64,000 bases of DNA from ZC4RG30 sp039917615 (GTDB taxonomy: Bacteria > Pseudomonadota > Gammaproteobacteria > Steroidobacterales > Steroidobacteraceae). The stretch lies in contig JBDSJD010000012.1 in assembly GCA_039917615.1 (NCBI GenBank), forward strand, positions 1 through 64,000. Reading direction: 5' to 3'. Below, piece by piece: positions 8,817 through 17,646 of this stretch. Below the pieces are notes generated by a model that saw only the letters and a program-made list of their open reading frames with translations, was not told the origin of the DNA and did not search any database. How positions within the stretch are numbered: position 1 is the stretch's first letter; each line of letters begins with the position of its first letter. Both the position numbers and the translations under genes were made by a program.

Positions 8817-9560
8817 ATGCGAACAAGAGTCTTTGTCCTGGGCCTTGCGTTGGCGGGCCTGCTGCCAGCCTGTGCCACACTGCCCCCCGGTGAACGCGAT
8901 TCGCGTGACCGATTCGAACGCACCAACCGGGCTATTTACCGCTTCAACGATGCGCTGGACCGTGGCATAGCCAAGCCGGTTGCGAAAGGCTACGTGAAGG
9001 CGATTCCTGCACCGGTGCGCACCGGAGTGGGCAATTTCTTCCGCAACCTCACCTACCCTACCGTCATCGTCAACGACCTGCTGCAGCTGAAGGTCAAAGG
9101 GTTCGCCGCAGACACGGCCCGACTGGTGGTCAATTCCACCATTGGCATCGCCGGTCTGTTCGATCCGGCCTCGCAGCTGGGACTGCCCGCGGGCGACGAG
9201 GATTTCGGCCAGACACTCGGCCGCTGGGGCATGCCCGCTGGCCCCTACGTCATGCTGCCGCTATTCGGACCTTCGTCAGTGCGCGACACCGCTGGATTCG
9301 TGGCAGATCAGTTCACAGACCCAAAGAACTACATCAACGACAACTACGTCGCGATAGGCCTTACTGGAGTGAGCCTCGTCGACGGACGTGCTGAACTCCT
9401 GACAACCGAAGATGTGCTCAATCGGTCTTTTGATCGCTATGCCTTCATCCGCAGCGCTTATCTGCAACGGCGGGAATACCAGGTCAAGGATGGCAACGTG
9501 CCGGCGGAAGATTTCGAAATCTTCGAGGACGAGACCGCCGCGGAATCGCCAGCCAAATGA
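8817..9560 (+). CDS. mlaA: Outer-membrane lipoprotein MlaA (VacJ)
   Basis: MlaA removes mislocalised phospholipids from the outer leaflet of the outer membrane and passes them to MlaC. The 247-residue product has a lipoprotein signal with lipobox LPAC (Cys 19) and the family opening DRFERTNRAIYRFNDALD. Further along are NFFRNLTYP and the Pro/Gly-rich GRWGMPAGPYVMLPLFGPS. It follows bepA by 12 bases. The partner operon mlaFEDCB lies 0.5 kb away on the opposite strand. Confidence 0.96.
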   Translation: MRTRVFVLGLALAGLLPACATLPPGERDSRDRFERTNRAIYRFNDALDRGIAKPVAKGYVKAIPAPVRTGVGNFFRNLTYPTVIVNDLLQLKVKGFAADTARLVVNSTIGIAGLFDPASQLGLPAGDEDFGQTLGRWGMPAGPYVMLPLFGPSSVRDTAGFVADQFTDPKNYINDNYVAIGLTGVSLVDGRAELLTTEDVLNRSFDRYAFIRSAYLQRREYQVKDGNVPAEDFEIFEDETAAESPAK

Positions 9561-9567
9561 CTGACAC

Positions 9568-9996
9568 CTAGGCCAGCGTTGCCACCAGCGAGATATCGGC
9601 CCGCAGCACTTTCGACAACGGGCAATTAAGTTTCGCCTTGTTGGCCAGATCCTGGAATTGCTGCGCGCTTGCGCCTGGCACCTTTGCCGTCAGCGTCAGC
9701 TTCACGGTGGTGATCTGGAATCCGGATTCCATCTTCTCAAGCGTCACGTCGGCCTTCGTCGCAAGTTCCGCCGGCACGAGTCCCGCTTCTGTCAGCATCA
9801 GCGACAGCGCCATCGTGAAGCAACCCGCATGGGCTGCGGCCAGCAGTTCCTCGGGGTTGGTGCCGGCGACACCCTCGAAACGACTTGCGAATCCGTAGGG
9901 GTATGCAGCCAGCGCGCCGCTGCCGGTTGAAATCTCGCCCTTGCCATCCTTGATGCCGCCTTTCCACAACGCCGACGCACTACGCTGGATCTTCAC
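9568..9996 (-). CDS. osmC: OsmC family peroxiredoxin
   Basis: A thiol-dependent hydroperoxide reductase of the OsmC/Ohr superfamily. The 142-residue product carries both conserved cysteines, in AAHAGCFTMALSL and KLNCPLSKVL, and the OsmC-type SRFEGVAGTNPEELLAAAHAG stretch with the conserved Glu. It is convergent with mlaA (7 bases between stops) and 60 bases downstream of mlaB on the same strand. Confidence 0.93.
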   Translation of the reverse strand: MKIQRSASALWKGGIKDGKGEISTGSGALAAYPYGFASRFEGVAGTNPEELLAAAHAGCFTMALSLMLTEAGLVPAELATKADVTLEKMESGFQITTVKLTLTAKVPGASAQQFQDLANKAKLNCPLSKVLRADISLVATLA

Positions 9997-10055
9997 TACC
10001 TTCTCCTTGGAAAACTTGGGGCCGCGGGTTCGAGTCTACGCTGCCCGCCCCTTCA

Positions 10056-10370
10056 TCACCCACCTGTGTGGTCGCCCAGCGCAGCTTCGGCACCGGTCAG
10101 CTTCGCCAGTGCCGAGATCCGCACCGGCAGTGCACGGAAGTGAAGCTGGTTGTTAGCTGCGGCACAGCTGCTGCGCCACGCCACCAGCAATGCGAGCCCG
10201 GCGCTGTCGGCATCTGTCACTCCCGAGAGATCGGCCTCGCGCGCACTTGTGAGCAGGCCGCCGCCTTTCAACTGCTTCCACAGTTCCGGCGCGGTTTCGA
10301 GGGTGAGGATGCCAGTGACTGCACAGTGTCCCTCGCCCTTCGTCGACAGTGCGGCAGAGGCAGTCATCAT
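10056..10370 (-). CDS. mlaB: Phospholipid transport STAS protein MlaB
   Basis: A single STAS domain of 104 residues, matching MlaB, the cytoplasmic subunit of the MlaFEDB inner-membrane ABC transporter. The diagnostic segment is ADLSGVTDADSAGLALLVAW (residues ~47-66). The start codon overlaps the end of mlaC by four bases. It is the last gene of mlaFEDCB. On its own the sequence is a weakly conserved STAS protein; gene order makes the assignment. Confidence 0.9.
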   Translation of the reverse strand: MMTASAALSTKGEGHCAVTGILTLETAPELWKQLKGGGLLTSAREADLSGVTDADSAGLALLVAWRSSCAAANNQLHFRALPVRISALAKLTGAEAALGDHTGG

Positions 10371-11014
10371 CCCTTCGTGGCGGGCTTGCTGACGCCAGTG
10401 GTCTCCAGCTGCTTCAGCAACGCGTCGAGACCATCCCGATCAATCTTCACTCCGTAGTCTTCGCGGAAGCTCGCCACGTAGCTGATGCCTTCGATGACCA
10501 CGTCATAGACCTTCCAGACGCCTGCACTGGTCTTGCGCAGCCTGTAATTGACTGCGACCGTAGCGCCATTGGAGCGCTTGATCTCGCTGCGTACGCTGGC
10601 AGTAGCTGCCGCCGCATCACCCTGGAACGGGAGCACCCTCAGGCGGTCCCCCGTAAAATCGAGCAGGGCGTCGCCATAGGTAGTCAGCAGCGACCGATAG
10701 AAGCTGGTGACAAATCGCTTGCGCTGCTCCGGTGTCGCCGCACGCCAGTGCTTGCCCAGCACCTGCTGCGCGGCGTAGTTCACGTCCACGTGCGGCAGGA
10801 ACATCGTGTCGATCGCCCTGTAAAGGCCGTTGATGTCCTTGCGATAGCTGGGCCGGTTTGCATCCAGGTCCGCGAGCAACGCGCGCGAGCTGGTTTCGAT
10901 CAGCTTGATCGGCGTGGAATTGTCGATGACGGGTGCTGCCGGAAAAGCCGCAACGGACAGCAGCGCCATGAACAACGCCGGGATACAGGCTGAACGCCGC
11001 GTGAACAACAACAT
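10367..11014 (-). CDS. mlaC: Periplasmic phospholipid-binding protein MlaC
   Basis: MlaC shuttles phospholipid across the periplasm between MlaA and MlaFEDB. I start at the ATG giving MLLFTRRSACIPALFMALLS, one base past the mlaD stop codon, with an AAGGAGA site just upstream. This yields a 215-residue product with a signal peptide to about residue 25. Family features include YFLPHVDVNYAAQQVLGKHW-like text and FVTSFYRSLLTTYGDALLDF. A longer in-frame start would lie inside mlaD. Confidence 0.94.
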   Translation of the reverse strand: MLLFTRRSACIPALFMALLSVAAFPAAPVIDNSTPIKLIETSSRALLADLDANRPSYRKDINGLYRAIDTMFLPHVDVNYAAQQVLGKHWRAATPEQRKRFVTSFYRSLLTTYGDALLDFTGDRLRVLPFQGDAAAATASVRSEIKRSNGATVAVNYRLRKTSAGVWKVYDVVIEGISYVASFREDYGVKIDRDGLDALLKQLETTGVSKPATKG

Positions 11015-11015
11015 C

Positions 11016-11513
11016 TCATTTCTCCTTCGAATCTTCCGAATCACTGCCCTTGCCCGCAATCGTCGAAAACAACCGGTTGATCAGCTTCTCGAGCACCATC
11101 GCGGACTGGGTGTTCTCTATCTGACTGCCAGCGACCAAATAGGTTTCCGAACCACCTGGATCCAGACCGACGTATTTCGCGCCCAGCAGACCTGCTGTCT
11201 CGATGCCCGCCCACGTATCAGCGGGAATCTTGTTGTACTGGCTGTCGATGGTCATGGAAACCACCGCCTTGTAATCGGTGGAATCGAACACCACTTTCGA
11301 CACCCGGCCGATCTTCACGCCACCCATGCTCACCGGCGCACCCGCCTGAATGTCGCCCACGTTCTCGAAACGCGCAGTGACGGCATATCCACCGGTATCC
11401 CCCAGGACGGCCAGCTTGCTGCCGGGCAGCTGCGTGGTGAGAAACGCCAGCGCCGCGAATCCCAGCAGCACGAACAGGCCGGTTCCGATTTCCAGACTAC
11501 GCGAGTTCTTCAT
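11016..11513 (-). CDS. mlaD: Membrane-anchored MCE protein MlaD
   Basis: The MCE-domain ring subunit of the Mla transporter. A single N-terminal membrane helix (LEIGTGLFVLLGFAALAFL, residues ~6-24) is followed by the MCE domain (~40-120), with GDIQAGAPVSMGGVKIGRV and AGLLGAKYVGLDPGG. The 165-residue length is typical. It lies 27 bases after mlaE and one base before mlaC. Confidence 0.96.
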   Translation of the reverse strand: MKNSRSLEIGTGLFVLLGFAALAFLTTQLPGSKLAVLGDTGGYAVTARFENVGDIQAGAPVSMGGVKIGRVSKVVFDSTDYKAVVSMTIDSQYNKIPADTWAGIETAGLLGAKYVGLDPGGSETYLVAGSQIENTQSAMVLEKLINRLFSTIAGKGSDSEDSKEK

Positions 11514-11540
11514 GATTCCTGGTTCTCCGTAAGCCGGTTC

Positions 11541-12278
11541 CTAAAGAAATGCTGCGGTCAACATGTAATCGAACAACAGCACCAGCACCGACGAACTGAT
11601 GACGGTGCGGGTGGTGGCGAGCCCCACGCCTTCCGCGGTGGGCTCGGCGTGATAGCCCTGGTACACGGCCATCAATGTGCAAGCGATGCCGAATACGATG
11701 CTCTTGACAATGCCCTCTCCCACATCATGCACGTCCAGCGCATTCTGCATCTGCGACCAAAATGTGCCGACATCCACGCCCACCTGCGTTACGCCGACGA
11801 ACTGTGCACCGAAGATACCCATGATGTTGAAGATGGCCACCAGCAGCGGCATGGCGATCACACCGCCGAGAAAACGCGGTGCCACCACATTGCGCATGGG
11901 ATCCACCGCCATTACCTGCATCGCAGTGAGCTGGTCGGTGGCGCGCATCAGGCCGATTTCCGAGGCCAGCGATGTGCCCGCTCGGCCGGCAAACAGCAGC
12001 GCAGTCAGCACTGGACCCAGTTCCTTCACCAGCGCCAGGCCGGCTGCCACCCCAAGGGCCGATTCGCTGCCGAAACGCGCCAGCATGTCGGAAAAAGCCA
12101 GCCCCATGATCATACCCACGACCACACCGCAGAGCATGATGATGATCAGCGAACGGCCGCCGCTGTTGTAGATCTGCCTGATGATGAGCCCGGGCCTGCG
12201 CAAGGCGGGGCCGCAGGCAGCGAGCACCTGCAGCAGGAACAAGGACATGGCACCGATGCTGCGAATTGCGGCAATCAT
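11541..12278 (-). CDS. mlaE: Mla ABC transporter permease MlaE
   Basis: The integral-membrane permease of MlaFEDB. The product of 245 residues has five to six hydrophobic segments and the family's conserved centre, GPVLTALLFAGRAGTSLASE. I start at the ATG that overlaps the mlaF stop as ATGA, rather than a possible ATG six codons upstream. The frame is uninterrupted through VLLFDYMLTAAFL at the C-terminus. Confidence 0.96.
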   Translation of the reverse strand: MIAAIRSIGAMSLFLLQVLAACGPALRRPGLIIRQIYNSGGRSLIIIMLCGVVVGMIMGLAFSDMLARFGSESALGVAAGLALVKELGPVLTALLFAGRAGTSLASEIGLMRATDQLTAMQVMAVDPMRNVVAPRFLGGVIAMPLLVAIFNIMGIFGAQFVGVTQVGVDVGTFWSQMQNALDVHDVGEGIVKSIVFGIACTLMAVYQGYHAEPTAEGVGLATTRTVISSSVLVLLFDYMLTAAFL

Positions 12279-13117
12279 TTGCGCGCCCCGCCACAATCGG
12301 ATGGGTCCAGCAGTGCCGCGACATAGTCGCCCGCGGGATAGTGAAAGGACACTGGCCCGTCACTGCTGCCCCGCATGAACTGCAGCACCGAGGGATCCGC
12401 GCTGGCATTGAGCTCTGCCGTGGTGCCCTGCGCTACCGCCTTGCCACCCGCCAGCAGATAACTGTAGTCCGCGATGCTGCCGACTTCAGCTACATCATGC
12501 GAGACGACGATGCTGGTGATGCCGAGCGCATCATTCAGACGCCTGATCAGCAGCACGATGACTCCCATGGATACCGGATCGAGGCCCACGAAGGGCTCGT
12601 CATAGATCAGCACTTCGGGATCCATGACGATGGCGCGGGCCAGCGCGACACGGCGCGCCATGCCACCGGAGAGTTCCTGCGGCATGAGTCCTTCGGCACC
12701 ACGCAGGCCCACCGCTTCCAGCTTCATCAGCACCAGGCGCCGAAGCACAGGCTCGGGCAACCGGCCATGTTCCCGCACCGGAAAGGCCACGTTCTCGAAG
12801 ACGTTGAGATCAGTGAGCAGCGCGCCGTTCTGGAACAGCATGCCCATCCGGCGACGCAGCGCGAACAGTCCACGCCGCGGGAGTGCAGCCACGTTCTGTC
12901 CCAGCACCTGCACGGAACCGGCTTCAGCGCGGACTTGGCCGGTGAGCAGCCGTAGCAGCGTGGTCTTGCCGGTGCCGCTGGGGCCCATCACGGCCGTGAT
13001 ACTGCCCTGAGCAACCTGCAGGTTCAGGCCATCAAAAATAACTCGGGGTCCAGCGCAATACCGGACCCCTTGCACATCGACCACCGGCGGGGACACTGAT
13101 GCATCGGCCACAGTCAC
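12275..13117 (-). CDS. mlaF: Mla ABC transporter ATP-binding protein MlaF
   Basis: The ATPase of the phospholipid transporter. Walker A is GPSGTGKTTLLR (residues ~45-56), the signature is LSGGMARRVALARA (~148), and Walker B is EVLIYDEPFVGLDP. The 280-residue length agrees with the family (~270). Its start is only 8 bases after the stop of the aldolase gene on the same strand, so transcription may begin upstream of fda. Confidence 0.96.
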   Translation of the reverse strand: MTVADASVSPPVVDVQGVRYCAGPRVIFDGLNLQVAQGSITAVMGPSGTGKTTLLRLLTGQVRAEAGSVQVLGQNVAALPRRGLFALRRRMGMLFQNGALLTDLNVFENVAFPVREHGRLPEPVLRRLVLMKLEAVGLRGAEGLMPQELSGGMARRVALARAIVMDPEVLIYDEPFVGLDPVSMGVIVLLIRRLNDALGITSIVVSHDVAEVGSIADYSYLLAGGKAVAQGTTAELNASADPSVLQFMRGSSDGPVSFHYPAGDYVAALLDPSDCGGARK

Positions 13118-13125
13118 GGCTCTGT

Positions 13126-14019
13126 TCAGGTCTTCGATGCCTGGTAGATGCCCTCGATCGCCTGGTCGAGGGCCGCATTGAACTGGGCCTCCGACTGCTG
13201 CGCCGTCAAGCCCTCCGTGAGCGCACGCGAGAAACTGGCGATAACACCCTTCTGCCGGCTCAGCCGTGCATTGGCCTCGTCACGCGGGTAGCCGCCCGAC
13301 AGGGCTACGACCTTCAGCACGCGCGGGTGCGCCACGAGCTCCTTGTAGAAGTCGTCGACCTCCGGCAGCGTGAGCTTCAGCATCACCTGCCCACTTGCCG
13401 GCAGCTTGTCGAGCTGCGCGAGGATCTCGATCTTCAGCAGTTTCTCGGCAACAGCCTTGTCCGGGCAGTGGATGTCCACCTCCGGCTCGACGATGGGCGT
13501 GAGTCCGTGTCCGAGCACTTGCCTCGCCACGTCGAACTGCTGCGCAACCACCGCGCGGATGCCGTCGGCGTTGGCCTGCTTGATGACCGAGCGTTCCTTG
13601 GTGCCAAAAATGCCTTTGGATTTTGCCTTGACCAGCAGCTGGTCGAGCGTTGGCATAGGCTTCATCAGCTGCACGCCGTTCACCTCGTCCGCCAGGCCCT
13701 TATCGATCTTCAGGAACGGCACCACCTGCTTCTTCGTCCACAGGAACTCGGCAGTGGGCACGCCATTGACATCGCGGTCCATCGTCGCTTCGAACAGGAT
13801 GGCGCCGGCAATGCGATTGCCGGCAAAAGACGGGCTGGTGATGATGCGCGAGCGCATGGCGTGGACCAGATCCATCATCTGCGTTTCGCCGGCATAGGTG
13901 CTCTCGGCCACGCCATACAGTTTCAGCGCTTTCGGCGTGCTGCCGCCGCTCTGATCCAGGGCTGCGATGAAGCCCGGCTGGTTGCGGATCTTGGCGGCCT
14001 GCTGCTCGAAATTGCTCAT
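13126..14019 (-). CDS. fda: Class I fructose-bisphosphate aldolase
   Basis: Cleaves fructose 1,6-bisphosphate through a Schiff base, with no metal needed. The protein of 297 residues has the class I 'Fda' hallmark near its start, GFIAALDQSGGSTPKALK (residues ~15-32), then GAILFEATMDRD and VPFLKIDKG with a conserved Lys. This is the staphylococcal-type family rather than the DhnA-like FbaB. It sits immediately upstream of mlaF in the same direction. The upstream region (14020-14288) is shared with a divergent DUF1801 gene. Confidence 0.93.
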   Translation of the reverse strand: MSNFEQQAAKIRNQPGFIAALDQSGGSTPKALKLYGVAESTYAGETQMMDLVHAMRSRIITSPSFAGNRIAGAILFEATMDRDVNGVPTAEFLWTKKQVVPFLKIDKGLADEVNGVQLMKPMPTLDQLLVKAKSKGIFGTKERSVIKQANADGIRAVVAQQFDVARQVLGHGLTPIVEPEVDIHCPDKAVAEKLLKIEILAQLDKLPASGQVMLKLTLPEVDDFYKELVAHPRVLKVVALSGGYPRDEANARLSRQKGVIASFSRALTEGLTAQQSEAQFNAALDQAIEGIYQASKT

Positions 14020-14288
14020 GAATGGTCCTTGGGATGGGGCTGGCGGGCGGGAAGCGCATGTTAGGACGCCCCACCGCCGTGAGGCAAATGCTAGGGACCA
14101 GCGCCAACAGGTTGTGGAACGGCTGCCTTCCTCCTCATTCAGCGCCAGAAAAGCAGGGTCGCCCCCAAAGAGGATGTCGGGAACTATGTAAGACCGGCCG
14201 CTTCTCTCCAGACGTCAGGAGGGATACTGCAGACAAAGGATCACCCACTCGCCAGGCAGCGGTCCGGCAATTGTCCGCGGAGATGTCC

Positions 14289-14750
14289 ATGAACACGAAG
14301 AAGAACAAGGCCGCGTCTGCAAGACCCGCAGTGAGGAAAGCCCCGGCCGCCAGACCTAGGCAGATCCGCCGGTGGAACAGCACAGCCCGCAGGGACGACA
14401 AGTTTGATGGCGATGTCCGCGTGCAGGCGTACATCGCCGCCATGCCGGAGTGGATGCGCGGATTCGGCGAGCGGCTTGACGCCATGGTCACACGGCATGC
14501 CCCGCATGCGCAGAGAGCCGTGAAGTGGAACTCGCCCGTCTATGGCATCGAGGGACAAGGCTGGTTCATGGCTATGCACGTCTTCAGGATCCACGTGAAG
14601 GTTTCATTCTTCGCGGGAACATCGCTCAAACCTGTTCCGCCCGGTGGTACGGGCAACTCCGCGCGATGGATCGACGTATATGAAGATGACCTGCACGAAA
14701 CCATGATCGATGAATGGATCCGGCAGGCAATCGCGAGACCGGGCACATGA
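14289..14750 (+). CDS. DUF1801 domain protein
   Basis: A protein of about 153 residues with an N-terminal Lys/Ala/Pro-rich basic tail (residues ~1-30) and a C-terminal DUF1801 (YdhG-like) domain of unknown function. Domain text includes MVTRHAPHAQRAVKWNSPVY, followed by a WFMAMHVFRIHVKVSFFAG strand region and a PPGGTGNSARWIDV loop. I prefer the second of two nearby ATGs (14289 over 14283) because GCGGAG ends six bases before it. It stands alone, divergent from the aldolase. Confidence 0.8.
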   Translation: MNTKKNKAASARPAVRKAPAARPRQIRRWNSTARRDDKFDGDVRVQAYIAAMPEWMRGFGERLDAMVTRHAPHAQRAVKWNSPVYGIEGQGWFMAMHVFRIHVKVSFFAGTSLKPVPPGGTGNSARWIDVYEDDLHETMIDEWIRQAIARPGT

Positions 14751-14921
14751 TCTTGGATTGAGAGGCTGTTCACCAAAAAGCATCACGCCGACGTTCCGCG
14801 ACCGGACTCCCCCGACCCGGCTTCCTGCCTCCCTGGGATCCTTTGCGACAGGAACGGGATGCCAGGAGAGACGCCGCAGGACTAGCCTGCGCCGGCCATT
14901 GCCTTCTGGCACTCGGCGGTA

Positions 14922-14944
14922 AATAGGACTAAAATGGTCCTCTT
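14922..14944 (+). promoter_or_regulatory. Candidate Rrf2-type operator/promoter of the SUF operon
   Basis: An interrupted inverted repeat, GGACTAAAATGGTCC at 14926-14940, sits 26 bases before the SUF regulator start. It resembles the ATA..GACT...AGTC pattern of IscR type 1 sites, which suits autoregulation by the Fe-S sensing Rrf2 protein encoded next. TAAAAT at 14930-14935 could be the -10 hexamer, so binding would occlude RNA polymerase. Confidence 0.5.
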
Positions 14945-14966
14945 CCCAGAAATAGGCGCCAAGCCA

Positions 14967-15443
14967 ATGCTGCGCATCAGCAAACTCACCGACTATGCCA
15001 CGGTAATTCTGGCCTCGCTGGCTGCCGATTCAGCGGGCCAACGCACCGCCGCAGATATCTCCCAGGCCATCCATTTGGGGGCGCCCACGGTCAGCAAACT
15101 GCTCAAGCAACTGCATCGAGCTGGTCTGGTTGAATCTACTCGGGGACTGCACGGAGGCTATCGTCTGGCCCGACCGGCCAGGCAGATCAGCGCCGCCACC
15201 ATCCTCTTTGCGATGGAAGGTCCGCTGGCATTGACCGAATGCTCCACCGGGCACAGTCACTGCGACCTGCAACCAAGCTGCAGCGTGGGCGGCAGCTGGC
15301 AACGCATCAATCACGCCATCCGTCAGTCGCTGGAGGAAATCTCCCTTGCGGAACTGGCTGGCCTTGAAAGCAACCCGCGGCATTTCGCGCTCTTCGATGT
15401 GAAGTTGCGCAATGGCGTGGTTGCTGGAGTCAATCGAGAATAA
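14967..15443 (+). CDS. SUF operon Rrf2-family transcriptional regulator
   Basis: An Rrf2/IscR-family winged-helix regulator of the type that heads proteobacterial SUF operons. The 158-residue product begins MLRISKLTDYATVILASLA, has the recognition helix in SKLLKQLHRAGLVES and the wing motif RGLHGGYRLAR. Three cysteines (LTECSTGHSHCDLQPSC, residues ~90-104) match Fe-S cluster ligands. An upstream in-frame ATG at 14934 lies inside the operator and is rejected. sufB starts 2 bases after its stop. Likely role: sense Fe-S status and repress the operon. Confidence 0.92.
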   Translation: MLRISKLTDYATVILASLAADSAGQRTAADISQAIHLGAPTVSKLLKQLHRAGLVESTRGLHGGYRLARPARQISAATILFAMEGPLALTECSTGHSHCDLQPSCSVGGSWQRINHAIRQSLEEISLAELAGLESNPRHFALFDVKLRNGVVAGVNRE

Positions 15444-15445
15444 TC

Positions 15446-16888
15446 ATGCAGGACACCCAACTCGACACCGTGCTGAATCGTGGCTACCAGCACGGCTTCG
15501 TCACGGATATCGAATCCGATACCATGCCGCCCGGCCTGGATGAAGAAACCATCCGCTTCATCTCTGCCAAGAAAAAAGAGCCGCAGTTCCTGCTGGAGTG
15601 GCGGCTGCGCGCGCTGGAGCGCTGGCTGACGATGCGGGAACCGCACTGGGCAAAAGTGCACTACCCACCCATCGACTACCAGGCCATTTCCTACTACTCG
15701 GCGCCGAAGTCGAAAACCGATGGCCCGAAGAGCCTCGCGGATGTAGACCCGAAACTGCTTGCCACCTACGAAAAGCTGGGTGTGCCGCTGCACGAGCGGG
15801 CACGGCTCGCGGGAGTGGCGGTTGATGCCGTGTTCGACAGCGTGTCCGTGGCCACCACTTTCAAAGGTCGACTGGCCGAGGCGGGCGTCATTTTTTGCCC
15901 GTTCTCCGAAGCGGTAGCGACGCACCCGGAGTTGATCGAGCAGTATCTTGGCAGCGTCGTGCCTTACGGCGACAACTTCTACGCGGCATTGAACTCGGCT
16001 GTGTTCACCGACGGCTCGTTCGTGTATATCCCGCCGGGAGTGCGCTGCCCCATGGAGCTGTCCACCTACTTCCGCATCAACGCCGCCAACACCGGGCAGT
16101 TCGAACGCACGCTGATCATCGCCGACAAGGGCAGCCACGTCAGCTATCTCGAAGGCTGCACGGCGCCGCAGCGAGACGAGAACCAGCTGCACGCCGCGGT
16201 GGTGGAGCTGGTCGCGCTGGACGATGCGCAGATCAAGTACTCCACGGTGCAGAACTGGTATCCCGGCGATGAAAATGGCCGCGGCGGCATCTACAACTTC
16301 GTCACCAAGCGTGGCGAATGCCGCGGCCGCAACTCGAAGATTTCCTGGACGCAGGTGGAAACCGGTTCTGCCATCACCTGGAAGTATCCCAGCTGCATCC
16401 TGCGTGGTGACAACTCGGTGGGCGAGTTCTATTCGGTGGCCGTCACCAACAACTATCAGCAGGCCGACACCGGCACCAAAATGATTCACCTGGGCGCCAA
16501 CACCCGCAGCACGATCATCGCGAAGGGAATATCCGCAGGTCACGCGCACAACACCTACCGTGGACTCGTGAGTGTGATGCCAGGCGCCACCGGGGCGCGT
16601 AATTTCACGCAATGCGACTCGCTGTTGATCGGTGCCAACTGCGGCGCGCACACCGTGCCCTACATCGAAGTGAAAAATCCGCAGGCCGTGGTGGAACACG
16701 AAGCCAGCACTTCGCGCATCAGCGAGGAACAGCTTTTCTACTGCCTGCAACGCGGCCTCTCCGAAGAGGACGCCGTCAATCTCATTGTCAGCGGCTTCTG
16801 CCGTACCGTGCTGCGTGAATTGCCCATGGAATTCGCGGTGGAGGCACAGAACCTGCTGGCCGTAAGTCTCGAAGGAGCTGTTGGATGA
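15446..16888 (+). CDS. sufB: Fe-S cluster assembly scaffold protein SufB
   Basis: SufB is the core scaffold of the SufBC2D complex on which Fe-S clusters are built. The 480-residue product aligns in order with the family: N-terminal PPGLDEETIRFISAKKKEP, a beta-helix core including VYIPPGVRCPMELSTYFRIN, the RGGIYNFVTKRGECRGRNSK region, and the C-terminal conserved HEASTSRISEEQLFYCLQRG. It overlaps sufC by four bases. The stop and start overlaps along the operon indicate tight translational coupling. Confidence 0.97.
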   Translation: MQDTQLDTVLNRGYQHGFVTDIESDTMPPGLDEETIRFISAKKKEPQFLLEWRLRALERWLTMREPHWAKVHYPPIDYQAISYYSAPKSKTDGPKSLADVDPKLLATYEKLGVPLHERARLAGVAVDAVFDSVSVATTFKGRLAEAGVIFCPFSEAVATHPELIEQYLGSVVPYGDNFYAALNSAVFTDGSFVYIPPGVRCPMELSTYFRINAANTGQFERTLIIADKGSHVSYLEGCTAPQRDENQLHAAVVELVALDDAQIKYSTVQNWYPGDENGRGGIYNFVTKRGECRGRNSKISWTQVETGSAITWKYPSCILRGDNSVGEFYSVAVTNNYQQADTGTKMIHLGANTRSTIIAKGISAGHAHNTYRGLVSVMPGATGARNFTQCDSLLIGANCGAHTVPYIEVKNPQAVVEHEASTSRISEEQLFYCLQRGLSEEDAVNLIVSGFCRTVLRELPMEFAVEAQNLLAVSLEGAVG

Positions 16889-17646
16889 CCACCCCCCTGC
16901 TTTCCATCCGCGATCTGCATGTGAAGGTCGCCGACCGCGAGGTACTGCGCGGCATCAATCTCGATGTGCCTGCTGGTGAAGTGCACGTCATCATGGGGCC
17001 GAACGGTTCGGGCAAGAGCTCGCTGGCGCATGTGCTGGCGGGCAAGCCGGGATACACCGTTTCGTCAGGCAGCGTGAGCTATCAGGGCAGGGACCTGCTG
17101 GCCCTGCCGCCCGAAGAACGTGCGCGCGAAGGCGTGTTCCTGGGCTTCCAGTATCCGGTGGAGATTCCCGGGGTGAACAACACCTATCTGCTGCGTGCAG
17201 CGCTCAATGCGGCGCGTCGCCACCGAAACGAGAGCGAGGTCGATGCCTTCGACTTCCTGAATCTCATCAAGACCCGCAGCACTCTGATGAAGATGGATGA
17301 ATCATTCCTGTCACGCGGCGTGAATGAGGGCTTCTCAGGCGGCGAGAAGAAGCGCAATGAGATCCTGCAGATGCTGGTGCTCGAGCCTAAGCTTGCCATC
17401 CTCGACGAAACCGACTCGGGTCTTGATATCGACGCGCTGAAGGTAGTGGCCGCGGGCATCAATACCCTGCGCTCACCCGAGCGCGCCATCGTGCTGGTCA
17501 CGCATTACCAGCGGCTGCTGGATCATGTCACACCGGACCAGGTGCACGTGCTCGCGCAGGGTCGCATCCTGCGCAGTGGCGGCCCGGATCTGGCACGGGA
17601 GCTTGAGCAGCGTGGCTACGACTGGCTGCTGGAAGCAGCGGCATGA
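16885..17646 (+). CDS. sufC: Fe-S assembly ATPase SufC
   Basis: ABC-type ATPase that drives SufBC2D. Motifs: Walker A GPNGSGKSSLAHVL (residues ~33-46), SufC-specific signature FSGGEKKRNEILQML (~150), Walker B LAILDETDSGLDIDALK. The 253-residue length matches the family. It overlaps sufB and sufD by four bases each. Confidence 0.98.
   Translation: MTTPLLSIRDLHVKVADREVLRGINLDVPAGEVHVIMGPNGSGKSSLAHVLAGKPGYTVSSGSVSYQGRDLLALPPEERAREGVFLGFQYPVEIPGVNNTYLLRAALNAARRHRNESEVDAFDFLNLIKTRSTLMKMDESFLSRGVNEGFSGGEKKRNEILQMLVLEPKLAILDETDSGLDIDALKVVAAGINTLRSPERAIVLVTHYQRLLDHVTPDQVHVLAQGRILRSGGPDLARELEQRGYDWLLEAAA

Noticed and set aside
10905..12326. 473-codon plus-strand frame
   Set aside because: Antisense to mlaD and mlaE, Gln/His-rich, no recognisable fold.
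14934..14966. Earlier ATG for the SUF regulator
   Set aside because: It lies inside the inverted repeat taken as the operator, and the Rrf2 domain starts at 14967.
15323..16750. 475-codon minus-strand frame
   Set aside because: Antisense to sufB; low-complexity His/Arg-rich translation typical of reverse-frame GC artefacts.
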